From JADLHS01 sp964553795 (GTDB lineage Bacteria > Verrucomicrobiota > Verrucomicrobiia > Limisphaerales > JADLHS01): DNA of 21,117 bases. Shown here one piece after another: positions 7,239 to 14,290 of this stretch. The notes beneath the pieces are model-generated. The model saw only the letters and a program-made list of their open reading frames with translations, had not been told where the DNA came from and did not search any database. A program made the position numbers and the translations under genes. The stretch is from assembly GCA_964553795.1 (NCBI GenBank), contig CAZKMR010000086.1, forward strand, positions 1-21,117, written 5' to 3'. How positions within the stretch are numbered: position 1 is the first letter of the stretch; every line of letters starts with the position of its first letter.

Positions 7239-7278
7239 AAAAAATCTCGCAACAACGGCGCCGGGCCGCTGCTGCGAG
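7239..7278 (-). terminator. Strong intrinsic terminator after the four-Cys secreted protein gene
   Basis: On the minus strand CTCGCAGCAGCGGC (7278-7265) pairs with GCCGTTGTTGCGAG (7259-7246) over 14 bp including two G-U pairs, with a 5-nt loop, followed by ATTTTTTG. It lies 29 bp past the stop of the gene ending at 7307 and before the sigma-factor operon. Confidence 0.88.
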
Positions 7279-7306
7279 TTGCGTCCCCCGCGGGAGACTT
7301 CCCCGG

Positions 7307-7639
7307 TTAGTCCTTGGCTAACTGAATTTTCGTGGGCGTCAGGAGCTGTTTTCCATCCGCCGTGTGCACTGTGCCCGTAACGGTCACAGCCTGGCTGCTA
7401 GCGCAGAATTTTTTACCGATGTCCTTGGTCACCTCGTTGGCTACGAGATGGTAGGTGGTTTTCTTGCCATCGGCTTCCGCAGTGACCGTCATCTGGCATT
7501 GCTGGGCTTCCTTCGTGACGCACTTGGCGCAGGCGCCCTGGCCGGTGATGGTTTTGGTAGCCTCGGCGGCGGCCCAACTGAGTTGGGCGGCCACGAGCAT
7601 GCCGGTTGCGGCTAACACAATCATGATGGTCTTTTTCAT
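7307..7639 (-). CDS. Small secreted four-cysteine protein (DUF6370-like)
   Basis: A 110-residue protein with signal peptide (MKKTIMIVLAATGMLVAAQL then SWAAA). The mature part is all-beta in character, with a GACAKC motif (C37, C40), C48 in QQCQMTV and C79 in KKFCASS, followed by a V-T-G-T-V strand pattern. This resembles a small family of secreted proteins in planctomycetes and verrucomicrobia that I recall as DUF6370; the name is from memory and should be treated as tentative. Four cysteines suggest two disulfides or a metal site. The ATG at 7639 has AAAGGA 7 nt upstream; a longer frame to 7675 crosses the upstream hairpin and was rejected. Function unknown. Confidence 0.82.
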   Translation of the reverse strand: MKKTIMIVLAATGMLVAAQLSWAAAEATKTITGQGACAKCVTKEAQQCQMTVTAEADGKKTTYHLVANEVTKDIGKKFCASSQAVTVTGTVHTADGKQLLTPTKIQLAKD

Positions 7640-7655
7640 TTTAGGTCCTTTCGTT

Positions 7656-7699
7656 TTTTGCCGCCGCCCCGCCACGGTGGTCGGAGCGCGGCGGCAAAA
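7656..7699. repeat. Perfect 12-bp inverted repeat between the receiver gene and the four-Cys gene
   Basis: TTTTGCCGCCGC at 7656-7667 and GCGGCGGCAAAA at 7688-7699 are perfect inverted arms around a 20-bp spacer that itself contains CCACGGTGG. It lies directly upstream of the AAAGGA ribosome site of the minus-strand gene starting at 7639. It is not a classical terminator, since neither strand has a T-run right after the stem beyond the paired bases. A bidirectional attenuator or an operator are possibilities. Confidence 0.6.
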
Positions 7700-7735
7700 T
7701 CTTTTATCGCGTTGCGGCGGCGTGGGCCGCGTGTT

Positions 7736-8221
7736 TTACGGGTGCGGCAGCTTGAAGGAATCCGGTTTCTCATACCGCTCCCGGAACTGGCGCAGAAATT
7801 TCGGAAGGCCCGGCGGAATGTGGCGCACGGTATCGTTGCGTCCGGTCAGCCGTTGCAACCGCCGTTCCTTTGGTTCGGCGAGCAACTCCTGCATGACTTC
7901 GAGCAGCGCGGCGACGTCCAGCGGTTTCTCCAGCAATGCTCCCGCACCGGCGGCGACGGCGCTGCGATATTTATTCGCCTGTCCGGTGATGAGGATGATC
8001 GGCAGCGTCGGATGCTTTCGGGTGATCTCCTCAAACACCTCCCAACCACTTTTCACCGGGAGGCCCAGATCCAGCACCAACAAATCGATTGGTTGCGTGG
8101 CAAATTGCTTCAGCGCGGTTGGGCCATCGCTCGCCCGCACAGTTTCGTAGCCTTCCTGCTGCAAGACTTTGCAAACCGATTCGCGGACCGGGGCATCGTC
8201 ATCAACCACCAGCACTTTCAT
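7736..8221 (-). CDS. Stand-alone CheY-like receiver protein with C-terminal extension
   Basis: A 161-residue protein. Residues 1-115 form a complete receiver domain: D7/D8/D9 cluster, phosphoacceptor D51 (LLVLDLGLP), T79 (ILITG) and K99 (LLEKPLD). Residues 116-161 are a basic, Pro-containing tail without a recognised output domain. Such proteins relay phosphate or act by protein contact. It lies between two secreted-protein genes; the kinase at 9107 is on the other strand, and the partner cannot be assigned. The ATG at 8221 begins the first receiver strand directly. The tail is longer than in CheY (about 120-130 residues), so it may carry an interaction surface. Confidence 0.92.
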   Translation of the reverse strand: MKVLVVDDDAPVRESVCKVLQQEGYETVRASDGPTALKQFATQPIDLLVLDLGLPVKSGWEVFEEITRKHPTLPIILITGQANKYRSAVAAGAGALLEKPLDVAALLEVMQELLAEPKERRLQRLTGRNDTVRHIPPGLPKFLRQFRERYEKPDSFKLPHP

Positions 8222-8269
8222 GATGCATCCTCACACAAGTTGCGCGGAGCAAGACGTGGCGGTCGCGGT

Positions 8270-8782
8270 TCAAAACCACCACCGCACGCCGAGGCCGACG
8301 GTGAAGCCGCCGCGCGTGGACGGCGCAAAATCAATAACCGGACCGGCTTCGCAAAACACGTCGATGGGCAGATCATCGAGCAGGTAGGAAACGCCGATGG
8401 GCAGGCGGAGGCCGACACGATCTTCCTGATTGTCGCGGAATTTTATCCGCGCGCCGACGCCGGCATAAACGGGCAGTTGCCCGTCCGGCACACTAAACAG
8501 ATCAAATTTGTGCCACAAAATGTCCGCGTGCAGATGGGGATCGGTTTCGCGATGAAAGCCCCAGCCGAATCCGCTGTCCACGGCGAGTGAGTCGGTCAGA
8601 AAATACTTCAGTGATAATCCAGTCGGCTCGCCCAGCATGAGTCCGACGCCAAAGCGTCCACTGGGGTCGGCAGAATAATTGGAGGCTGAAGTCGATGACG
8701 ATGTGAGATTCACGGGGCTGGTGTCGGCGGAACTTTGTCCCGCCAGCGCGGCGACGAGGATGGCGGTGAGAGGGAGTTTCAT
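8270..8782 (-). CDS. Small outer-membrane beta-barrel protein
   Basis: A 170-residue protein with a signal peptide (MKLPLTAILVAALAGQSSAD) and a body of alternating strands: GRFGVGLMLGEPTGLSLKYF, LAVDSGFGWGF, LPVYAGVGARIKF, RVGLRLPIGVSYLL, GFTVGLGVRWWF. It ends in an aromatic residue (WWF), as beta-barrel proteins recognised by BamA usually do. This looks like an 8-stranded barrel of the OmpA/OmpW size class. The ATG at 8782 is chosen because it begins the signal peptide and has AAGGAA upstream; the longer frame to 8911 is not leader-like. A candidate sigma-54 promoter lies about 250 bp upstream. Function unknown. Confidence 0.85.
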   Translation of the reverse strand: MKLPLTAILVAALAGQSSADTSPVNLTSSSTSASNYSADPSGRFGVGLMLGEPTGLSLKYFLTDSLAVDSGFGWGFHRETDPHLHADILWHKFDLFSVPDGQLPVYAGVGARIKFRDNQEDRVGLRLPIGVSYLLDDLPIDVFCEAGPVIDFAPSTRGGFTVGLGVRWWF

Positions 8783-9030
8783 AATTTTTATTCCTTTCGC
8801 TTGAGGACAGTGAACGGGGCGATGCGTTACAGCCGGAGAATGGCGCCGCACTCTGGCGGTTGGTCGATTTCCGGCGGGGGTACGGTGCGACGGCGGCGCG
8901 AGGCAGCACACGAAATGCTTCCACTTTGTATTTGTGCAGGTGAATCCGCTTTTTCATTTGAGTCGTTTTGGTTGTTTGGCTTGAACTTTCCAGGCCGCGC
9001 CCGCCATTAGCTTGGGTATGAATGGGAATA
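8783..9030. other. Gene-free leader region between the small beta-barrel gene and the sigma-54 site
   Basis: About 250 bp without a supported gene. If the candidate sigma-54 promoter at 9031-9046 is used, this stretch is a long 5' untranslated leader (about 240 nt) of the minus-strand barrel gene. A reading frame starts at an ATG at 8957 (MKKRIHLHKYKVEAFRVLPR) but has no Shine-Dalgarno, no stop before it runs into the barrel gene, and no family resemblance. No strong hairpin or known riboswitch was recognised. Confidence 0.5.
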
Positions 9031-9046
9031 AGCGGTTGCCGTGCCA
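9031..9046 (-). promoter_or_regulatory. Candidate sigma-54 (-24/-12) promoter toward the small beta-barrel gene
   Basis: The minus strand reads TGGCACG-GCAA-CCGCT. The -24 element is a perfect match to consensus TGGCACG and the GG-to-GC spacing is exactly 10 bases; the -12 element has the essential GC but CC in place of TT. Transcription would run leftward. It lies 61 bp upstream of, and divergent to, the kinase-NtrC operon. A palindrome GGCGA-TAATT-TCGCC at 9056-9070 lies just upstream and could be an activator or repressor site. Confidence 0.5.
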
Positions 9047-9106
9047 GTGGGGGCTGGCGATAATTTCGCCGCCCAATCAACGGTTAGCGGTTGCGAGGTT
9101 GTCGCG

Positions 9107-10522
9107 ATGAACCCGATGGATGAAACAAATCCTACCACGAGTGGTCGCCGACGTTTCACCGTCGGCGAACCGAAAGTAAAACTGCGCCTTGCGGGGTTGG
9201 GCCTCACCGCGGTGATCAGTTCGCTGCTGATTCTCTGGGTGAGCCGCACCACGTGGGAACGCGTGGAGCGGTTGCAACAGGAGTTTGCGACATTGAAAGC
9301 GGACAGCTTTTATTTGGGCGTCCGGATGCGCAGCGGCATCGAGCGACTGAATGACACCTTGTTGCGTTATCGATTGCGCGGCGAGCAAGCGGATCTGGAG
9401 TTGTTTTATGCGCACGCCGCCGAGTTGACGCAATGGTTCAACGCGCGAAGCAATACGGCGGCGACGACCATGGAGCGGGAATTCTTCGATTATATGGCGC
9501 ACGCGTACCAGGAGCATCTGGTGAATAGCACGAACGCGCTGCAGGCCAGCATCGGGTGGTTTCAAACCAAAGCCGGCGCGTTTCCCGCCAGTTACGAAAA
9601 AGTGCAATCCGAATCGCAGCACCTGCTCGACTTGTGCGATGCGTTCGTGCAGGAGCAACGGGCGGCCTTCGATGTATTTCTGGCGGACTCGAATCGCACG
9701 CTGACGACGTTCCAGCGGTTGCTGCAACTTTCAGTCTTGCTGATGCTGCTCCTGGCCGGTGCCCTGGTGATGATGGTGTATCGCGGCATGATCGCGCCGT
9801 TGCGTCATCAATTGACCGAAAGTCAGGCGATCATTGCGCGACAGGAAAAACTCGCTTCATTAGGCGTGCTGGCGGCAGGCGTGGCGCATGAAATTCGCAA
9901 TCCGCTCACAGCGATCAAGTTTCGTTTGTTCAGTCTCAAGAAAGCGTTGCCGCCGGGCGACACGGACAATGAGGACGCCGCCATGATCGGCAACGAGATC
10001 ACGCGGCTTGAACGCATCGTGCAGGACTTTCTGCGTTTCGCGCGCCCCTCTGAACCCGAGTTGGTGACCGTGCCGGCGCCGCGAGTGTTGCAGGAAGTGG
10101 CGGATTTGCTCCAACCGGAATTGGAAAAGAACGCGGTGGAATTAGTGGTCGCGCCGGGAGCGCCGGCCTGGTTGCGCGCGGACACGCAGCAAATCAAACA
10201 AGTCTTGATCAATCTGATTCAGAATTCCGCCGAAAGTATCGGACGCGAGGGGCGCATCACCTTGCGCGTGCGGCTCGAAGGCAAGCGCGAGGACCGGGTG
10301 GCGCTCGACGTCACCGATACCGGGCGGGGTATTCCGCCGGAAGTGCAACGCCGGTTGTTCGATCCGTTCTTCACCACGAAAGAAGGCGGCACAGGTTTGG
10401 GCTTGCCGATTGCCGCGCGAATTGTGGAGAAACATGGCGGCGAATTGCGATATCAGTCGGAAGCCAATCACGGCACGACTTTCAGCATTGTGCTGCCGCG
10501 CTTGAACGAAAATGAAACCTAA
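9107..10522 (+). CDS. Membrane sensor histidine kinase (NtrB-like core)
   Basis: A 471-residue kinase. Membrane helices at about 27-46 and 208-225 enclose a mostly helical periplasmic domain (about 47-207), like the four-helix-bundle sensors. The cytoplasmic part has HisKA with H261 (GVAHEIRNPLTAIK), N box (QVLINLIQNSAES), G1 (DTGRGIP) and G2 (GGTGLGLPIA), the arrangement found in NtrB/AtoS/ZraS-type kinases that partner sigma-54 activators. The ATG at 9107 was chosen because GAGG lies 8 nt upstream; an upstream frame to 9041 overlaps the candidate divergent promoter. It overlaps the NtrC-type gene by 11 bp, so the two form one translationally coupled pair. Confidence 0.95.
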   Translation: MNPMDETNPTTSGRRRFTVGEPKVKLRLAGLGLTAVISSLLILWVSRTTWERVERLQQEFATLKADSFYLGVRMRSGIERLNDTLLRYRLRGEQADLELFYAHAAELTQWFNARSNTAATTMEREFFDYMAHAYQEHLVNSTNALQASIGWFQTKAGAFPASYEKVQSESQHLLDLCDAFVQEQRAAFDVFLADSNRTLTTFQRLLQLSVLLMLLLAGALVMMVYRGMIAPLRHQLTESQAIIARQEKLASLGVLAAGVAHEIRNPLTAIKFRLFSLKKALPPGDTDNEDAAMIGNEITRLERIVQDFLRFARPSEPELVTVPAPRVLQEVADLLQPELEKNAVELVVAPGAPAWLRADTQQIKQVLINLIQNSAESIGREGRITLRVRLEGKREDRVALDVTDTGRGIPPEVQRRLFDPFFTTKEGGTGLGLPIAARIVEKHGGELRYQSEANHGTTFSIVLPRLNENET

Positions 10523-11936
10523 AATTTTGTTGATCGAAGATGATGCCGGCACGGCGGCCTCCCTGCAAAAAGTGTTGAGCGCGGAAGGCTACGAGGTGGA
10601 TGTGGTCAGCCGCGGCGACAGCGGTTTGGAGCAGGCGCGGGAGCGTGATTATCACGTGGTGATTACGGATTTGCGGTTGCCGGGACTGGATGGTTTGGAA
10701 CTCGTGGCGCAATTGCACGCGGCCAAACCGAAGCAACCCATCCTGCTCATGACGGCGCACGGCACGACGGAAACGGCGATCGAAGCAACGAAACTCGGCG
10801 CGTACGATTATTTGCTGAAGCCGTTCGATGTGGATGAACTGCTGGATTTGCTGGGCGCGGCGGTCGCGAACAGCCGGCTGATGTCCGAGCCGGTGGAAAT
10901 GGGCGAGGCGAGCCGGGGGCGTTCGGCGATTGTGGGCCAGAGTCGGGCGATGCAGGCCATTTACAAGGAAATCGGTCGCGTGGCGGCGACGCCGGCGACG
11001 GTGCTGATTCGCGGTGCGACGGGCACGGGCAAGGAATTGATTGCGCGCGCGATATATCAGCACAGCGATCGCGCGGACAAACCGTTCATTGCGGTGAATT
11101 GTGCGGCGATTCCCGACGCGCTGTTGGAGAGCGAATTGTTCGGGCACGAACGCGGCGCGTTCACCGGGGCGCAGGCCCGGCGGATCGGGCGGTTCGAGCA
11201 GGCCAACAGCGGGACATTGTTCCTCGATGAAATCGGCGATCTGAACGCCAATACCCAGGGCAAATTGCTGCGCGTGTTGCAGGAGCGCAGCATCCAGCGG
11301 CTCGGCAGCGAAACGGATATTCCGGTCAACGTGCGCGTATTGGCCGCGACGCATCGCGATCTCGAGGCGGCAATTCAGGAAAAGGAATTTCGCGAGGATT
11401 TGTTTTATCGGTTGAGCGTGATGACGATTACCGTGCCGGCATTGAGCGAGCGCACCGAGGACATTCCCTTGCTCGCCAAATATTTCATTCAACGTTACGG
11501 CCGGGAATTGGGAATCGAATCGCCCGCCGTGCAGGCCGAGGCCATTGCCTTCCTGCAAAATCAACCGTGGCCCGGGAACGTACGCGAACTGGAAAACGTC
11601 GTGCGGCAGGCGTTGTTGTTGTCGCGCCCGTTCCCCATCAACCTGGAACATGTGCAACAGGTGTTGGCCAAAGCGCGCAAACCCGTGGCCAGCTCGCAAC
11701 AAACGCATGCGGTTTACATCGCCGATCTGCTGAAGCGCGCCCAAAGCGGCGAAGTGCAAAATGTATATTCGCGGATGATTGCCGACCTCGAACCGGAATT
11801 GTTTCGCCAGGCCATCCAACTCGCGCAAGGCAATCAAGCCAAGGCGGCGCGCTGGCTCGGTGTCACGCGCTTGAAGATGCGCGAGAAACTGGTGCAATTC
11901 GGTTTGCATCAGGTGCGCGAAGATTCTGCCGCCTGA
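10512..11936 (+). CDS. NtrC-family sigma-54-dependent response regulator
   Basis: A 474-residue activator: receiver at 1-118 (E9/D10/D11, phosphoacceptor D53 in ITDLRLPG, T81, K103 in LLKPFD), AAA+ domain at about 138-370 with Walker A GATGTGKE (168-175), an intact GAFTGA loop (215-220) and Walker B GTLFLDE (234-240), and a C-terminal Fis-type helix-turn-helix (QAKAARWLGVTRLKMREKLV). It starts inside the end of the kinase gene (11-bp overlap), its obvious partner. Candidate sigma-54 promoters lie both upstream of the kinase (leftward) and 127 bp after this gene (rightward), which suggests it controls envelope genes on both sides. Similar in plan to ZraR and AtoC; no specific orthology claimed. 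Confidence 0.96.
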   Translation: MKPKILLIEDDAGTAASLQKVLSAEGYEVDVVSRGDSGLEQARERDYHVVITDLRLPGLDGLELVAQLHAAKPKQPILLMTAHGTTETAIEATKLGAYDYLLKPFDVDELLDLLGAAVANSRLMSEPVEMGEASRGRSAIVGQSRAMQAIYKEIGRVAATPATVLIRGATGTGKELIARAIYQHSDRADKPFIAVNCAAIPDALLESELFGHERGAFTGAQARRIGRFEQANSGTLFLDEIGDLNANTQGKLLRVLQERSIQRLGSETDIPVNVRVLAATHRDLEAAIQEKEFREDLFYRLSVMTITVPALSERTEDIPLLAKYFIQRYGRELGIESPAVQAEAIAFLQNQPWPGNVRELENVVRQALLLSRPFPINLEHVQQVLAKARKPVASSQQTHAVYIADLLKRAQSGEVQNVYSRMIADLEPELFRQAIQLAQGNQAKAARWLGVTRLKMREKLVQFGLHQVREDSAA

Positions 11937-11957
11937 TGGGCGCTGCCATCTTTGCGG

Positions 11958-11978
11958 GGCACTGGGTTTATCTGTGCC
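11958..11978 (+). promoter_or_regulatory. Candidate upstream activator site for the sigma-54 promoter
   Basis: GGCAC (11958-11962) and GTGCC (11974-11978) form an inverted repeat around 11 bp, about 85-105 bp upstream of the -24 element at 12065. Position and symmetry suit binding of a Fis-type helix-turn-helix dimer, but the same site was not found at the other candidate promoter. Confidence 0.3.
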
Positions 11979-12063
11979 ACGACTGGTTCGCATTGTTTCA
12001 CACTTTCCGCAGCTTCCGCTTCGCGCCCGCCATTTCCGGCGGATTTTCCGATGTTTGGGGTGG

Positions 12064-12079
12064 CGGCACGCGATTTGCA
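12064..12079 (+). promoter_or_regulatory. Sigma-54 (-24/-12) promoter upstream of the three-repeat protein gene
   Basis: The sequence is cGGCACG-CGAT-TTGCA: GG at 12065-12066 and GC at 12077-12078 with exactly 10 bases between, and only the first base departs from consensus TGGCACG-N4-TTGCA. Transcription would start near 12090, giving a leader of about 70 nt before the ATG at 12163. It lies directly downstream of an NtrC-type activator gene. Confidence 0.78.
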
Positions 12080-12162
12080 AAAACAAGATCGTCGGGCAGT
12101 TGTTGCGAGACGCTGCCGGACCGGCGAAACCAATTCTTAATCCATTAACGAAAGGCCGGAGC

Positions 12163-13008
12163 ATGAAAACTACATTGACACGAGCGGTATTACCTTTGGG
12201 CGTGGCCATCGCCACTTTGGCGGGCGGCGCGCGCGTGTCGGCGGATGGCCAGAACACCTCCGCCCAGAAACCAAAAGATGAAATGGAATCTTACGCGGGG
12301 ACCGTGCTGGCTGTGAAGCCCGAGGAACAATCTCTCAAAGTGAAGGGATTTATTTTCAGCAAAACCTTCAATCTCTCCGACGCATGTCGCATCGAGATGG
12401 AAGACGAGCCAAATGCGGCCTTGAGCGATTTGCGTCCGAGCCACAAGGTCGAGGTTTATTATCAGGATGTGCAGGGCGTGTTGGTGGCGAGCCGCATCGT
12501 GCAGCACAACCTGACGCTTGACGGGTACATCAGCAGCATTGATCCGGGCGAACGCAAGTTGACGATCAAAACCGGGGCGACAAAACGCGAACTCGTCGCG
12601 GCGGAGCATTGCACCATCGTGCTCAAGGATGAAAAAGTCGGTACGCTGGAAAATCTGAAAGTCGGCCACGCGGTGACCGTGGCGTATGAGTCCGGGCAAA
12701 ACCCGTGGGTCGCGCGGAAGATCGAGCAATCCGCCGAATCGTTCGTGGGCACGATTCAAGCCATTGACGCCACGAAACGCACGGTGAAAGCGCGCAGTTT
12801 CATGGCGGAGAAGAAATTCAATCTCGCGGACAATTGCCGCATCGTCGTGGCGGGCGAGCCGGATGCGAGCTTGCGGAATTTGCGCATCGGCGACCGCGTG
12901 GAATTCAGTTTTGAAGACGCCAATGGAGTGCTGGTGGCCAATCGGATTGGCCTCAATCCGAATGCCTCGGAAGGGGACCGTTCCCAAACCGCCGGCCTGA
13001 ACAAATAG
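12163..13008 (+). CDS. Secreted protein of three tandem beta-rich repeats (DUF5666-like)
   Basis: A 281-residue protein with a signal peptide (TRAVLPLGVAIATLAGGARV then SA) and three tandem repeats of about 72-75 residues at 43-116, 117-190 and 192-263. Each has the plan G-x-[IV]-x-[AS]-[IV]-x-x-x-x-[KR]-x-[LV]-x-[IV], a central C-[RT]-I segment, a DLR/NLKVG-like turn, then [KR]V-x-[VF]-x-[YF] and VA-[SN/R]-[RK]-I. Repeats 1 and 3 are closest (KTFNLSDACRI versus KKFNLADNCRI). The plan resembles the DUF5666 domain of exported proteins, a tentative match. The ATG at 12163 follows AAAGG at 7 nt spacing; the frame open to 11974 lies before the promoter. Function unknown; probably periplasmic and sigma-54 controlled. 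Confidence 0.85.
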   Translation: MKTTLTRAVLPLGVAIATLAGGARVSADGQNTSAQKPKDEMESYAGTVLAVKPEEQSLKVKGFIFSKTFNLSDACRIEMEDEPNAALSDLRPSHKVEVYYQDVQGVLVASRIVQHNLTLDGYISSIDPGERKLTIKTGATKRELVAAEHCTIVLKDEKVGTLENLKVGHAVTVAYESGQNPWVARKIEQSAESFVGTIQAIDATKRTVKARSFMAEKKFNLADNCRIVVAGEPDASLRNLRIGDRVEFSFEDANGVLVANRIGLNPNASEGDRSQTAGLNK

Positions 13009-13050
13009 AGCCGGACGGAAGCCGCGCGGCTGAGGTTGCGCGGATGCAAC

Positions 13051-13106
13051 GTGCTGTCGAACCCGGAGCGGCATTTCGCTCGTGGCTTCGGCAGCACTTT
13101 TTGTTG
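13051..13106 (+). terminator. Intrinsic terminator after the three-repeat protein gene
   Basis: GTGCTGTCGAA (13051-13061) pairs with TTCGGCAGCAC (13087-13097) over 11 bp with one G-U pair. Inside it GAGCG and CGCTC form an inner stem, and TTTTTGTTGTT follows. It also lies next to the 3' end of the convergent kinase gene (stop at 13108). A small hairpin GTTGC/GCAAC at 13035-13050 precedes it. Confidence 0.88.
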
Positions 13107-13107
13107 T

Positions 13108-14211
13108 TCAGGGTAACGGCGGCACCGGCAGGCTGAAGGCAAACACCGCGCCGCCGTCGGGTTGATTGCGCGCGGTGATGCGGCCACCGTGATCTTCAAC
13201 GATCTTCTTGCAGATGGAGAGTCCCAGTCCGGACCCATGCGCTTTGCCATGCGTCGCGAAGGGTTCGAACAAGCGGTCGGCGATTTCCGGGGCAATTCCC
13301 GGGCCGGTGTCGGCGAGTTCGGTGATCAATTCCTCGTTGGTCAGCGTGAATCGAAGCGTCAATTCGCCTTCGGTCGGCATCGCTTCGGCGGCGTTGTGGG
13401 CGAGGTTGTAAAACACGCGCCGCAGCCGTTTGGCGTCAACTTGTAGCGTTACTGCTGGCGGCGGGTTCGCGCAGTGCAAAGCGACGGATCGATATTCGAA
13501 TTCCGGCCGCAGTTCGCCGACGAGTTGTTCGATGAAGCGAGCGTAGTTCACCGGCTTGAGCGCAATGGCCTGGCCGCCCTGGGTGAACTGCAACATGTCG
13601 GTGATCAAATCGTTGATGCGATCCAATTGCCGGTTGATCCGCGCCTGTGCCGTGGCGCGGGTGGCATCTGTGGCGTCGGCCCGGGCAAACATCTCGGTCG
13701 TCAGGCCGATGATGTTCAATGGGTTTTTCAAATCGTGGATGATGGAGCGGGCGAAGCGGCCCACCGCGGCGAGTCGTTCGGCCTGCACCACTTCCCGGAG
13801 GTAATGCTGATTGAAATCGCGCAGGCGATGGCTGACGAGTTGCAGCAACGCGGACGCGAGGGCGGGGGAGCGTTCGATCAAGGCCCGCATTTCCGCGCGG
13901 TCGAGAAACGCGACGGTGGTCGGTTGCACGGCAGTGGCGCAGGCCGAGCGGGGCAATTGCTCGATGATCGCCATTTCCCCGAAAATTTGCCCCGGGCCGA
14001 CTTGCGATAACACCTGGCGTTTTTCGTTGTTGAGCAAGCCGGAGATTTCCACGAGCCCGCTGAGCACGACATAAAGTCCATCGCCGGGGTCGCCTTCGCG
14101 GAAGATTTCCCGGCCCGCCGTGAAGCTGCGTTCCTGCGCGACCGCGCGAACCGGCCCGAGTTCGTCCGGAGCAAGCAGGCGAAATAATTCTGCGGATGCC
14201 AACTCGACCAT
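13108..14211 (-). CDS. Soluble histidine kinase with cyclic-nucleotide-binding sensor domain
   Basis: A 367-residue protein without membrane helices. Residues about 8-125 are a CRP-type cyclic-nucleotide-binding fold, including EGDPGDGLYVVLSG and the phosphate-binding cassette FGEMAIIEQLPRSACATA with the conserved Glu (E79) and Arg (R88). A helix (about 120-150) leads to HisKA with H159 in IIHDLKNPLNIIG, then HATPase_c with N box (FYNLAHNAAEAM), G1 (DTGPGIA) and G2 (GSGLGLSI). Conservation of the cassette suggests it can bind cAMP or a similar nucleotide, so kinase activity may be nucleotide-gated; this is inference. No response regulator gene is adjacent. The ATG at 14211 gives the full domain; the spacing to a Shine-Dalgarno is poor. 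Confidence 0.93.
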   Translation of the reverse strand: MVELASAELFRLLAPDELGPVRAVAQERSFTAGREIFREGDPGDGLYVVLSGLVEISGLLNNEKRQVLSQVGPGQIFGEMAIIEQLPRSACATAVQPTTVAFLDRAEMRALIERSPALASALLQLVSHRLRDFNQHYLREVVQAERLAAVGRFARSIIHDLKNPLNIIGLTTEMFARADATDATRATAQARINRQLDRINDLITDMLQFTQGGQAIALKPVNYARFIEQLVGELRPEFEYRSVALHCANPPPAVTLQVDAKRLRRVFYNLAHNAAEAMPTEGELTLRFTLTNEELITELADTGPGIAPEIADRLFEPFATHGKAHGSGLGLSICKKIVEDHGGRITARNQPDGGAVFAFSLPVPPLP

Positions 14212-14225
14212 GCGGGCACTCTAGG

Positions 14226-14279
14226 AGAAATCGTCCCGGCGTAAAGTCCGAAGCCGCCGCGGGACCACAACCGGACGAT
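14226..14279 (-). terminator. Weak candidate terminator after the desaturase gene
   Basis: On the minus strand ATCGTCC (14279-14273) pairs with GGACGAT (14236-14230), extendable with a bulge to CCGG, followed by TTTCTCC. The loop is long (about 36 nt) and the T-tract short, so it may be only an inverted repeat. Confidence 0.3.
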
Positions 14280-14290
14280 CTGGCGCGCAG

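Noticed and set aside
7249..7262. Possible sigma-54 promoter (minus strand GGCGCCGTTGTTGC) upstream of the ECF sigma gene
   Set aside because: The GG/GC spacing is right, but the bases lie inside the 14-bp stem of a strong intrinsic terminator, which fully explains them, and the -24 box has several mismatches.
8502..8957. Reading frame starting MKKRIHLHKYKVEAFRVLPR on the minus strand
   Set aside because: No Shine-Dalgarno, no stop until far inside the real barrel gene in another frame, and Arg/Ser-rich shadow composition after the first 20 residues.
10482..12257. 591-codon open frame antisense to the second NtrC gene
   Set aside because: Arg/His/Gln-rich shadow of a high-GC coding region; the plus-strand frame has complete NtrC domain motifs.
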